NCBI GenBank assembly: GCA_900708905.1
Contig: CAADRB010000004.1
Coordinates: forward strand, 3,500,110 to 3,564,109
Source: Hymenolepis diminuta
Lineage: Eukaryota > Platyhelminthes > Cestoda > Cyclophyllidea > Hymenolepididae
Direction of reading: 5' to 3'
DNA: 64,000 nucleotides
Made by a program: the position numbers and the translations under genes. Under the pieces are notes generated by a model. That model was not told where the DNA came from. It saw nothing but the letters and a program-made list of their open reading frames with translations, and did not search any database. This document shows positions 28,163 to 53,559 of this stretch, one piece after another; positions within the stretch are counted from its first letter, which is position 1; every line of letters begins with the position of its first letter.

Positions 28163-28944
28163 TTCTCCCCGCACTCGCGAATAAATTAAATAAAAGCTTT
28201 TAACATTACAGGTATTACAATAAAATGGTAAATAAATTCAATATCATAAATTCATCACGAACACATGAACAGAACACAACCAGACCAGAAAATTAAATGT
28301 TCGCCAATATTTCAAGGCTAAAATTTTGAAGCGGATAAATAGTTCAAAGAGTTATTCACTTAAATTAGTTAAATAAATGGAACTTTAATTTAAATCTGTT
28401 GTTTTTTATTTATTTCTCGTTTTATATTAAATAAAATTTTGCCCAATTACACTTAAATATGTAAAACGAGAAATCCGGAGTTATTCACCAGAGACACCGC
28501 ATGACGACATTTCGTAGGAAATTTGCTTTTTATAAACTATCGGTCATTATATTTCAATTCGTAGTACTAGCATTTATGAGATCACAACTTAAGTGAATAT
28601 TTATTCGCGTTTAAAACTACGAAGTGGGGCTAAACCACAGGAAATGCACTTATAGCCAAAATTTACCTTTTTTCAATGTGCAAAGAATTCAGATTGTAAC
28701 GAATTTTTAGCAATCTCTTTTTGGTCATATTCATAAACAAATTTATTAAATAAACCTAGGCATAATTTTAACTTTTTGAAACTATTTAAAATTAATATGA
28801 TTTTTCTGGAAGAATAAACTATGTATAATTTATAAGCTTGCAGCCAGTTCCTTATATGTTAAAATTAATTACGATGACGATGATGTGGATTTCTGATTAG
28901 TCGTATATTGGATACGTATCTTGGTCGCCTTCGTGAATACGGTT
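28163..28944. promoter_or_regulatory. Divergent intergenic region between TMEM132-like and TPD52-like genes
   Basis: About 780 bases separate the TMEM132-like start (minus strand) from the TPD52-like start (plus strand), so both promoters should lie here. I see no clear TATA or initiator element. The sequence is AT-rich with no open reading frame. A shared bidirectional promoter is an inference from the layout only. Confidence 0.4.
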
Positions 28945-31068
28945 ATGATGGAAATTGCAGAGGACGCCAGTACTGTTATAAATACAGAACCCGTCTCAGA
29001 AGAACAAGAGGTTATTGATCGTGAGGAACTGGAACGAGAGCTTGCTGCCGTAATGAATCTGTTATTTCTAATTCCAATTTAGACTGAAGAAGATATTCAG
29101 ACCCTAAAGGAAGCTCTAAATGTTAAGATTAAACGGTGTGTTGAAATAAAGAAAAAGCTTGGTCATACTGATATAAGCACAATTTCATACGATGTGCGAG
29201 AAGGACTGACTAAGATTGGAGAAAGTGAAACGTGAGTTTTACCTATAACTTATTTCTTTCTATCTATCAGTTTATGTAATCCTCAATTTTTTCTATTTAA
29301 TAATTTGGTAGAATGCAGAAAACCCAACGGGCTCTGTTGCAAGCCAGAAGCAAAACTATTGACGTAGCGGAAGATGTAAAATTAAAGCTTACAACTTCTA
29401 TTGAGACCCTGAAGTATGTCCTCTGCTTTTTTTATTTTTTTTTCCCCTAGAAATACTGAAACTTTCAAAAATATATCCGAAACTATGGGGTCTGCCTTCG
29501 ATACCTTTAAAGTTTGTTTCATTTTCATTTCTTTATTCATCTGATTGTGTTGGTAATTTTAATTATTGTATTAGTTTGAGCATGTTTTCCCAGTCACGAT
29601 TTGTCCTGAGTCATATTTCTTATATTTTTATTTGTTTCAGCTTCATTTTTATCATTTCATGTTTGTCTAACTAGGAATTTTGTATACGATCCTTCCCTTT
29701 TTTATTATGAATAATAAAGTTACATTTATTTGCATATCAGTTGAATGATCTAATTCTGCTTTATCCTTCGCACCTATTTAGTTTTTCTCCCGTGTTTTGA
29801 CCGAATGCACAAGTTTTGACTGATTAAACTTTTGGATTATTTATAAAAACCCAGTTATGTGTTTTGTTATCATTATCTTTCCATAATTTAAAGTTTATTG
29901 GGGGTATTGTTCTTGTCGCAAATTTCGTAGGATATCTACATGTTATCTAAATAATCCGGATTTTAGACCCCGCCTTACTGAGTAGAAAGATGACATAATG
30001 ACCCTATGACGGTGTATCATATTTGTCAAGCACTACGTTCTGGCATCACTTGAACAATATTTATACTTTTTGCGATCTCGCAATAGTACTTTGAATTCCT
30101 TTTTGTTCGTCATAACTTTAGGGCAGTCAGGTGTTAAAATTCGACAGCCGGAAAATGAACTTGATCTTATAATCAGGCACCTAGATATTAACTTATCATT
30201 GAGTTTTAGGAAACGTTAATCGTTTGTCGCTCCTTAACTTTTTTCTAAATCCTAGAACGCATCAGTGTCATAATATGTGACCTTTGAATGTGTTACTATA
30301 GGCGTTTGCCCTTCCAAGTTTGTCCAGTTTGTCGTGGCGTGGCTCGTCGTCGGGAACCGCTTTTCGCGGATCCTCCTTCCCACCCACCGCTGCAGCATTT
30401 GCTGCGGACAGCACGTCAAATTATCAGTCACCACATCGCCCTGCTCCTCCTCTTTAGTAGGTCCCTTTAATCGCCCTCTCATATGTCCTCTTATTCGATG
30501 TTGTCACTTTTACTTTCCCTCTCTCCGTGATTTTGTCTTCCCTATCTTCTGAGCTCAATATTTCCCACTGATTCTACCTTTTAAGCTGAAAAGTTGATTT
30601 AGATCTAGGTACTCTTGTCTATTTTCCCCTTAGTTTCCCCTTTTGAACCTCACTTTAGCTGACATTTAATTTATGTAAATGTCACTTTGTGATATGAGGA
30701 ATTATTGGCCTTATTATTGCGTCCATTAAACGAAAACTTGAGTCGCTGTCAGTTTTCATCAATTAGCGCCATAAAATCCTCGGCTTAAATTTAAGGCGCA
30801 TGTATTAGTGTTGTTTTTATTTACCAATTTATGTCGATAATACGAGTTATTGACACTGTAACATCATTAGATGGAATCTTGAAGTCTACACAAATGTTGC
30901 CTTTTTGCTTTTGCCTACGCATTATCTATCAGCTTCATGTTTTTTTTTCCAGTTGTAAGATAACATTATTGGCGCCACTGTTTACTAAGTGTTTCGTGTT
31001 TTGTTCAATTTCGATAGGAGGCGATCGTGAAATCAACCTACGGAACACTACCCGAACCTGGAGATTAA
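28945..31068 (+). CDS. TPD52/TPD54-family coiled-coil protein
   Basis: Exons 28945-29049, 29083-29231, 29312-29413 and 29451-29511 join in frame through introns of 33, 80 and 37 bases. They continue into a terminal exon at 30302-30457 (190 residues in all) or at 31018-31068 (155 residues). Signatures in order: an acidic N-terminus, a coiled coil (REELERELAA then TEEDIQTLKEALNVKIKRCV and EIKKKLG), a KTQRALLQARSKT segment like 'KKTQETLSQAGQKT', and NTETFKNISETMGSAFDTFK like 'SATFKSFEERVGTIK'. Vertebrate TPD52 proteins are about 180-220 residues. Known of the family: self-associating coiled-coil proteins on small transport vesicles, involved in membrane trafficking. Start choice: tandem ATG codons at 28945 and 28948, the first in frame. 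Family confidence is good; the C-terminus is uncertain. Confidence 0.78.
30302..30457 (+). CDS. TPD52-like candidate terminal exon A (Ser/Pro/Ala-rich tail)
   Basis: After the acceptor TTACTATAG, phase 0 as required by the preceding exon, 51 codons run open to TAG. They are rich in Ser, Pro, Ala and Arg (SSLSWRGSSSGTAF, then PPTAAAF and PHRPAPPL) and clearly richer in G and C than the surrounding intron, as expected of coding sequence. A second acceptor at 30255 would add only five codons before a stop. No AATAAA follows closely, so the transcript may read on to the signal at 31185. Confidence 0.5.
   Translation, partial: AFALPSLSSLSWRGSSSGTAFRGSSFPPTAAAFAADSTSNYQSPHRPAPPL
31018..31068 (+). 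CDS. TPD52-like candidate terminal exon B
   Basis: The acceptor TTTCGATAG is followed in phase 0 by EAIVKSTYGTLPEPGD and TAA. An AATAAA lies 117 bases beyond the stop, so this exon has a complete 3' end. It would replace exon A, not follow it, because A ends in a stop. Which is used, or whether both are, cannot be told from sequence. Confidence 0.45.
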   Translation, partial: EAIVKSTYGTLPEPGD

Positions 31069-31184
31069 AGCATTCATCTATTGCGGATTTTTTTACCCTA
31101 TCTCTCAGTCTGTTCGTCTCTTATTTAACTTGATTGCAAATATTGTCATGCCTTTGTGTAACCTCCTCCCCCTCCCTCAAAGGA

Positions 31185-31190
31185 AATAAA
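31185..31190 (+). promoter_or_regulatory. Polyadenylation signal AATAAA for the TPD52-like gene
   Basis: A canonical AATAAA 117 bases after the stop of terminal exon B, preceded by a C-rich stretch. It is the closest canonical signal I see downstream of the gene. Confidence 0.5.
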
Positions 31191-31199
31191 TTTGAACTG

Positions 31200-32792
31200 C
31201 TATAATATCCTTGCACTTTTTATCCCCTATTTAATGCCTCCTCTATTCGCGTTTTTGTAATACAACATTTTGAAAACCCAAATGACTTTTTCTCTTCTCA
31301 AATAGTATTAATAGTCGTTTTTTCTCATCGATTATCTGGTCATAACTCTATGAAGATATGGTATGGTATGTAGTTTAGAGGAAATTGAAAGGATTTCTTT
31401 CCTCTGCTTGCCCTCCTCAGAATTGAAATCCTAGTCGTATATACAACTGGCTAGTTAATTACTTACATGAAATAATGTGCAATGTCAGCCATTGCTGTAG
31501 TTTAGGTCACCTATTTTCTGCGATGGTGCAATAACAATGAGTTGACTCTATGAGGTCAGGGCTAATGATTATGCTCAACTTTTTGACAACTGAGATGGCT
31601 GATGCGAATTATTATTCAGACTGTGTAGAGGGCTGGAGAGTAACAACTATTCATGCATTTATTTTGAAGCATCGATTGCATAGAGCTAGCAGATGGGAAG
31701 CTCAAAGTTAAAGTTGCATTGATGAATGTAAATGAAAATAACTTGGAAATACAAATAGATGATGCCATAAGCAGTGGTAATTGGATAATGTTATATCTAG
31801 TTCTTACCGTTGGATTGATGTATCATTTTAAGGCTGACTAATGCATATGAGGGATGTGGTTATCGACAGCTGTCTGTCGTCAAATACAAAGCTGGTTAAT
31901 CAATATATTTTCTCTGAAATAAACGGAACAATAGATAAGATCTAAGAGTAAGGACCGAAATGAACCGACAACATTTCTCTCCACTCTAAGATATTACACC
32001 TACGTATCTGCCTATCAAGGTAGAAAAAATTTATGATAAATAGTTAATGCATAGTATCTCTTGACTCAGAATTTGGAAATTAAAGAGAGCGTAGTAGGTC
32101 TAATCACTTCCCTCAAGCTGAATTCTATATTAATTATATGAGAAATATTAAGAGGTATAAAAGTGAGAAGAAGCAACCATCTTACAATGATGTCTAAATC
32201 AGCATGAATTTGAAATAAGTATATCTTAGATCAAAGCTTCTTATTGATTCAAAGTGCGCCCATGTTGACCTACTAGCTGGAAAATGATCTTCTGTTGTCA
32301 ATTTAGCCTACTTTCAATTTCTCAGTAGCAACGGACTTGGTGGCTAACGATGTCTGTTCCTTTTTCTTCTGTTTCCTCTTTCAGTCCTTTACGATACAAA
32401 TAAACTCTTTCGCCATATAATTATGAAAAAGACTTCAGCCTAATTTAGTCGAGCTCCTAAAGTACCTAACGAAATAAGTGCCGTTTGAGACACATCGTAT
32501 CGGAAATAAAAGGAACATATTTAATTAAATAAATTTCCACTCAAATAGTTCTATTGTTCATGTTAATGCCCTTGGGACCTGCCTACATTCGCATATTTAC
32601 TTAATCCCGGTTTACAGCCGCATTAACAGCCTCTCATCCGTTAATGCAAGTAGAGTTAACTTTTACATATCTCAATCGTTTCAACTAGTTTTATATTGAT
32701 AGACAGACAGCAGCAGGATACACTCTATGACAACACTTAAAGTCTTAATAGACAAATGCATTTAACCAGCACCTCCCTTAAATATAAGAAGT
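31200..32792. other. Intergenic region
   Basis: AT-rich spacer between the TPD52-like 3' end and the retroelement. No exon, RNA gene or repeat was recognised. It ends with AAGT, the left copy of the target-site duplication of the element. Confidence 0.6.
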
Positions 32793-33247
32793 TCTAGCGG
32801 GTAGATGGCTAACAGCAAATGAAAGAAGAACACCAAGGATTGCGTAGACCAAGTTGTNNNNNNNNNNNNNNNNNNNNNNNNNNNNNNNNNNNNNNNNNNN
32901 NNNNNNNNNNNNNNNNNNNNNNNNNNNNNNNNNNNNNNNNNNNNNNNNNNNNNNNNNNNNNNNNNNNNNNNNNNNNNNNNNNNNNNNNNNNNNNNNNNNN
33001 NNNNNNNNNNNNNNNNNNNNNNNNNNNNNNNNNNNNNNNNNNNNNNNNNNNNNNNNNNNNNNNNNNNNNNNNNNNNNNNNNNNTGAAAATAGGCCAGTTG
33101 AGGACACACGATGTTTGTCTATAGAGTGCTTGGGTCATAGGAAAGGTTACAAGTTTACAGACATTACTATAAGGACGAGATGATCAAATTTTGGTGATTA
33201 GCAATAACGTAAGGTAAATATTTCGGAGATAAAGGATTCATTCTTCA
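32793..33247 (-). repeat. Left LTR (3' LTR of the element), interrupted by an assembly gap
   Basis: Its ends match the right LTR almost base for base: about ten mismatches over roughly 230 comparable positions, counted by eye. The outer TG has become TC. The unknown block 32858-33083 replaces the LTR centre. In the right LTR the same interval is 306 bases, so the 226 Ns either understate the gap or this copy has a deletion. Confidence 0.85.
32858..33083. other. Assembly gap (226 N) inside the left LTR
   Basis: A run of N. It starts and ends inside LTR sequence that is present intact at 36128-36662, so the gap most likely comes from assembly collapse of the repeated LTR. Confidence 0.95.
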
Positions 33248-33258
33248 GCCTCCTCCCA
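33248..33258 (-). other. Polypurine tract of the retroelement
   Basis: On the minus strand, GGGAGGAGGC lies immediately upstream of the left LTR start (TGAAGAATG). This is the expected plus-strand priming site and fixes the element's orientation as right to left. Confidence 0.65.
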
Positions 33259-33362
33259 GCTTTGAGGCACGTAAAGGCGGCAAAATGTCTCGCTGTGAAT
33301 TGGTCTATTGTAGTTATATTGTTCAAATCTTGTAACGATCTGGGAAGCGTACATGTCTTCCA

Positions 33363-35640
33363 CTACGAGTTACTACTCTTGGTTTTCCGGGGATTTTGGA
33401 TGAAACACGGAGGCAGAGAGTTTTTGGTTACTGGCTTGTTAAGGTAGGCAGGTTTTACGCGATCAATTGAGACAACAGATTCTCTGCCATTCTGAAGGAT
33501 AGTGAGAGTTTTTTCACCTCTTTGAAGGACCCTAAAAGGTCCATCATAAATCGGCCGGAGAGGCTTACGGACAGCGTCATGGCGAAGGAAAACGTGGGAG
33601 CAAGTTTTCAGGTCAGTGGGAATGAAAAAGGAATTGGAGATGGGGTGGGTCAGGAGAGCTTGCAGATTTTGCACGTGGGAGCGTAGACGTTCTACATAAT
33701 TTACGGGGTTTGGCCAAAAACATTTTTCAGGTGGATAAAAACCGGCCCGGGAGTTTAAGAGGAACTCCAAAAACCATTTCTGCCCCGGAGCAGTTAAGGT
33801 CTTCTTCAACTGCTTTTCGGATGCCAAGGAGGACCAAAGGAAGGACTTCTGCCCATCTCTCAGGCGTACAGTGGGCAGCAAGGGCTGCTTTCAATTGGCG
33901 GTGGGAACGTTCGACTAAGCCGTTAGTCTGTGGGTGATAGGCAGTTGTGCGGATCCGGTTGGTTCCGAGGAGATTGGTTAGTTCCGAAAAGAGATGGGAC
34001 TCAAATTGTGTTCCGCAGTCTGTAGTTATGGTGGAAGGGACACCGAATGTAGCCATCCAATCCCTCTGTAAAGGTTCTGACGACGGTTTCTACAGCCAAG
34101 TCACGCATAGGAAAAGCGTCTTGCCATCGGGAGAAACGGTCGACACATGTTAGGAGGTAGGAGAAGCCATTAGAGAGTGGGAGAGGACGAACACTGTCAA
34201 TATGGATGTGATTGAATCTGGAATCCGGCAGTGGAAATGTTCCGATTGGGGCTTTAGTGTGCTTATCAACTTTCGCTCGTTGGCAGGCTTGGCAAGTCTT
34301 CGTCCAGTTTGCGATGTCCTTGCGGCAAGATGGCCAAACAAAACGATCAGTGATGAATTTTGCAGTTGCCCGTTTGCCAGGGTGTGAGAGATTTGAAAAC
34401 CTGGCGTCAGAAAGTTTTTGGCACAAAAGATCTTGGCATACCTGTTGAAACGTCACATGTTATGAGACCGGGAGTTGTGTGCAAAGGAATATCTTTTAAT
34501 TGAAGTGATATCGGACGATTTCGGAACTCTCATAGATCAGAGTCGGTCTTTTGAGCTTCTGAGGTGGAGTGAAAATCGACGGCTTTCATTACTGCTTCGA
34601 GATCGGTTCGAGAAAGACAATCAGCGAAAATATTGTCCGAGCCTTTAATGTGTCTGATGTCGTTAGTGAACTGAAAGACGTAATCGAGATGATGGATTTT
34701 GTGTGGAGAATAATGATTGGAACTGGCCCGACTGGCATATGTTAACGGCTTGTGATCGGTGAAGACCGTGAATTGGCGACCTTCCAGGAGGTACCGGGAA
34801 TGTTTCACCGCCTTATAAATTGCCAAAAGCTCTCGCCCGAAAGTGCTGTAACGTGTCTGATTGGGCGTTAATTTGGCGGAGAATAAGGCAAGGGGTCGTA
34901 CCATATCTTCTGTCCTTTGTTCGAGAACTGCGCCAACAGCGACCTGTGAAGCGTCTGTGGATAGTGTTAGGATTGCTTCTGGGAGTTGATATGCGGACGT
35001 TGAGCTTTCCTTTAACAGAGTTTTAACTTCTTCGAAGGCTGTTACAGCTTCGGAAGGAAAGGGAAATTTGCCTTCGTAGATTTTTTAAGAAATTCTGTGA
35101 ACGGAATAATTACTGCTGCGGAATTTGGTAGGAAACGGCGATAAATGTTTATCATGCCTAAGAACCAACGGAGTTGGTTAAGGGATTTCGGTTCTAGGAA
35201 TTGTTGAATCTCTTTTACTTTTTCGTCAGTTGGTCGAAAACCTTTGGTAGATAGAGTATGACCGAGGAAAGATAAGTTAGTTCGCCCAATTTCGCTTTTG
35301 GAGAGGTTCATGATGAGTCCATGAGAATTTAGTCGTTCAAAAACGATCTCTAAATGATTCTTGTGTTCCTCTTCGTTTTCACTGGCCACGAGGATGTCGT
35401 CAATATAGGCAAAAACAAAATCAAGGCCATTCAATACTTCATCAATGAAACGTCGGAAGGTCTGGGCTGCGTTGTGTAAGCCAAATGGCATTCGAAGGAA
35501 TTCAAACAGACCAAATGGAGTGGTAATGGCGGTTTTGGGAACAACTGCTTCGACTATGGGAATCTGGTTTTAAGTACGGACAAGATCGATTTTGGAGATG
35601 AACTTCTTATTCCGAAGATTGGTTATCGTCTCAGAGGCAA
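33363..35640 (-). pseudogene. Degenerate gypsy pol: partial reverse transcriptase, RNase H, integrase
   Basis: Five overlapping or adjacent open stretches in shifting frames carry one polyprotein in order. Reverse transcriptase begins abruptly at about 35640, has its YIDD active site at 35407-35396, and carries an in-frame TAA at 35570-35572. RNase H has a TDHKPL motif at about 34760. The integrase zinc-binding region has a CxxC at about 34294-34283, followed by the catalytic core and a C-terminal domain ending near 33370. At least four frame changes separate the blocks, near 35040, 34520, 34060 and 33880. The N-terminal part of reverse transcriptase, protease and gag are absent, and their place is taken by the H3 unit. 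It is non-functional as it stands. Confidence 0.85.
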
Positions 35641-36050
35641 TGGCTCTAACTAAAAAAACAGTTCGTAAAAGCACAGGAGGCGAGGCACCACGAAAGCAGT
35701 TGGCTGCCAAGGCGGCTCGGATGAGCGTCCCAGCCAGTGATGGTGTTAAAAAGACATGTCGCTACAGGCCTAGGACCGTCGCTCTTAGAGAAATTCGTCG
35801 TTATCAAAAGAGTACCGAGCTCATCATCCGCAAGCTGCCCTTTCAGCGTCTTGTGCGTGAGCTTGCACAAGACTACAAGAATGACTTACGTTTCCAGAAA
35901 ACCGCAGTAGTGGCTCTGCAAGAAGCAGCTGAAGCCTACCTGGTTGGTCCCGTCGAAGACACGAACCTTTGCGCTATTCACGCCAAGAGGGTTACCATAA
36001 TGCCCAAGGACATCCAGCTGCCTCGCCGTATACGTGGTGAGAGAATCTAA
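35640..36050 (+). CDS. Divergent histone H3, full length, embedded in a retroelement
   Basis: This is an intact 136-codon H3 (initiator Met plus 135), the exact animal H3 length, ending ...RRIRGERI. Against the usual animal H3 I count about 24 changes: R2L, Q5K, A7V, K14E, T22A, K27M, A29V, T32S, G33D, P38T, H39C, G44R, L61I, I74L, F78Y, T80N, S86K, S87T, M90V, C96A, L103P, F104V, A127P and A135I. K4, K9, S10, K18, K23, K36, K56 and K79 are kept, as are the histone-fold helices. No intron is present and a histone stem-loop follows the stop, so the source was a replication-dependent H3. Sixteen in-frame codons precede the ATG (from 35592) but are antisense reverse-transcriptase sequence, so I start at 35640. 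Whether it is expressed is unknown; no histone promoter is seen upstream. Confidence 0.85.
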   Translation: MALTKKTVRKSTGGEAPRKQLAAKAARMSVPASDGVKKTCRYRPRTVALREIRRYQKSTELIIRKLPFQRLVRELAQDYKNDLRFQKTAVVALQEAAEAYLVGPVEDTNLCAIHAKRVTIMPKDIQLPRRIRGERI

Positions 36051-36102
36051 GTTGTCGATTGGTGGAGAGTGGCTTAAAACCACTAGCTTATAACAATACC
36101 AC

Positions 36103-36118
36103 GGCCCTCTTTAGGGCC
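36103..36118 (+). promoter_or_regulatory. Histone mRNA 3' stem-loop
   Basis: The stem GGCCCT/AGGGCC with loop CTTT, followed by ACC, sits 53 bases after the H3 stop. This matches the position and shape of the stem-loop that directs 3' processing of replication-dependent histone mRNAs. One loop base departs from the consensus. No purine-rich downstream element is evident, because retroelement LTR begins about ten bases later. Confidence 0.85.
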
Positions 36119-36127
36119 ACCTTAATT

Positions 36128-36662
36128 TGTAGCAGGTGGATGGCTAACAGCAAATGAAAGAAGAACACCAAGGATTGCGTAGACCAAGTTGTATTGAACA
36201 AACCTCAGTACAGAGTCTCAAGGAAAAATAGGGAATTGGAGGAGAAGGATTGAGCAAAGAGAGATACGTCTGACGAGCTAGGGTTCCCTCAGGTCTGTGT
36301 GTGTCTAATGGAAGGCTGTTTATAACCGACACTTTGGGTGAGGACATGCATAAGGATATGGTTGTATGCGAGCTTTAATTGGTCGGGACGATTGTAGGAA
36401 AAGGAAGGGCCAGTGCAGACAGGACTGGTTAATAGCAAAGCCAACTAAGCGGTGTCTTAGCTACTGTCGTCCGAGGTATGCTTACCTTTTCCGATCGATG
36501 AAAATAGGCCAGTTGAGGACACACGATGTTTGTCTATAGAGTGCTTGGGTCATAGGAAAGGTTACAAGTTTACAGACATTACTATAAGGACGAGATGATC
36601 AAATTTTGGTGATTAGCAATAACGAAAGATAAATATTTCAGAGATTAGAGATTCATCCTTCA
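36128..36662 (-). repeat. Right LTR (5' LTR of the element), 535 bases
   Basis: It begins TGTAGCAGG and ends CCTTCA on the plus strand, so it has TG...CA ends, and it is matched by the left LTR. The outer flank is AAGT, identical to the outer flank of the left LTR. The primer-binding site expected at its inner side is missing; H3 3' flank takes its place. Confidence 0.88.
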
Positions 36663-37366
36663 AAGTTAAGAGTCGAGTAGATATTTACTGCTTACCGATT
36701 ATGCTGTAAGAAGACGGAAACATCCTATTGACCTCAAATTTGACAAGAAATTCCGCTCCCTGACGAAGTAAATATTAATAAGTTTAGCCGTAACAATGAA
36801 AATTTGTGCTTTTCCTTCTTCTAACTGGGATATCGGCTTGTAAATCACAAAAAAACGTTTATGTTGTACGCAGTGATTAACGCCATATAACGTCGACTGT
36901 TCTTTAACACTGTGATAAACAAACTCTCAAATCTCTGAGCAATCTTGCACCAACTAAAACATTGATCTGAAGGATGACTCCTTTTGCCTTTCCGGAAATT
37001 GCCCTTTGATCACATTCCTTATGAAAATATTTTCATTTTTCGTATTAATTTCTCCATAACTTGAACCAACCATCTTTTGTGTCAAAAGGAATTTATCTAT
37101 TCTTCCTTTTTCTTTAATACGCACCCACACACACGCTTGTTTATTTACCCATATGCGTCTCTCTCTTGTGTTTTAACTATTGTTGTACAATAGGCTCTGG
37201 TCTACATTCAACTTTTGTTGTTTTGTCTTACTGAGAAAACTGCTGCTGTTAGCTGTTTGCCATAGTCTTCGTTTCTACGATCTCGTTCTCGTTACTATTA
37301 GAGATCATTAGCCATCTCAGTCTCATTGCGGGCGTCTAACTGAGCGACTGGAATCAATAATTGTAT
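36663..37366 (+). promoter_or_regulatory. Probable 5' region of the PI 4-kinase gene
   Basis: A 700-base interval between the retroelement and the proposed first coding exon. It contains pyrimidine-rich stretches and CACACACA, but no clear TATA. If exon 1 is right, the retroelement sits directly upstream of the kinase promoter. Confidence 0.35.
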
Positions 37367-53354
<15,988 letters not shown>

Positions 53355-53548
53355 CCACTTCCTCTCACATCCACCTCATTTATGTATACTCTCTTTCCCT
53401 TTATCTCTGTCTTTCAGATCTCATCTTGTGTGTATGTGTTCAGAATCATCCCCTTTCCCTTCGTACCTACATTCACTCGTCTATATTTGTGTGTTCAATC
53501 CGTATCCCCCTCCCTTTCATCCAAGTATCTATCATATTTGTGTCGATG

Positions 53549-53554
53549 AATAAA
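53549..53554 (+). promoter_or_regulatory. PI4K2 polyadenylation signal AATAAA
   Basis: A canonical AATAAA 195 bases after the stop codon, following a C/T-rich 3' UTR. Confidence 0.7.
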
Positions 53555-53559
53555 CTGTG

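Larger units (their letters stand above)
32793..36662 (-). mobile_element. Ty3/gypsy LTR retrotransposon, internally deleted and carrying a histone H3 gene
   Basis: Two LTRs (32793-33247 and 36128-36662), TG...CA-like ends, a purine-rich tract next to the left LTR, and the 4-base repeat AAGT on both outer flanks (32789-32792 and 36663-36666) define one insertion. The element reads right to left: 5' LTR, then what should be primer site, gag and protease, then reverse transcriptase, RNase H and integrase, then the polypurine tract and 3' LTR. Everything upstream of mid-reverse transcriptase is missing and replaced by an antisense histone H3 unit (35640 to about 36121). The pol that remains has a stop and several frame changes, so this copy cannot move by itself. 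Domain order (RT, RNase H, integrase) is Ty3/gypsy. A CsRn1-like clade, common in flatworms, is my guess from integrase style and the 4-base duplication. Confidence 0.85.

Noticed and set aside
32762..33183. Open stretches spanning the N gap
   Set aside because: They are open only because unknown bases give no stops; the flanks are LTR.
35592..35639. In-frame N-terminal extension of H3 from an upstream ATG
   Set aside because: These 16 codons are antisense reverse-transcriptase sequence; the H3 start at 35640 gives the exact family length.
35646..36083. Minus-strand open stretches across H3
   Set aside because: Mirror frames of the conserved H3 coding sequence.
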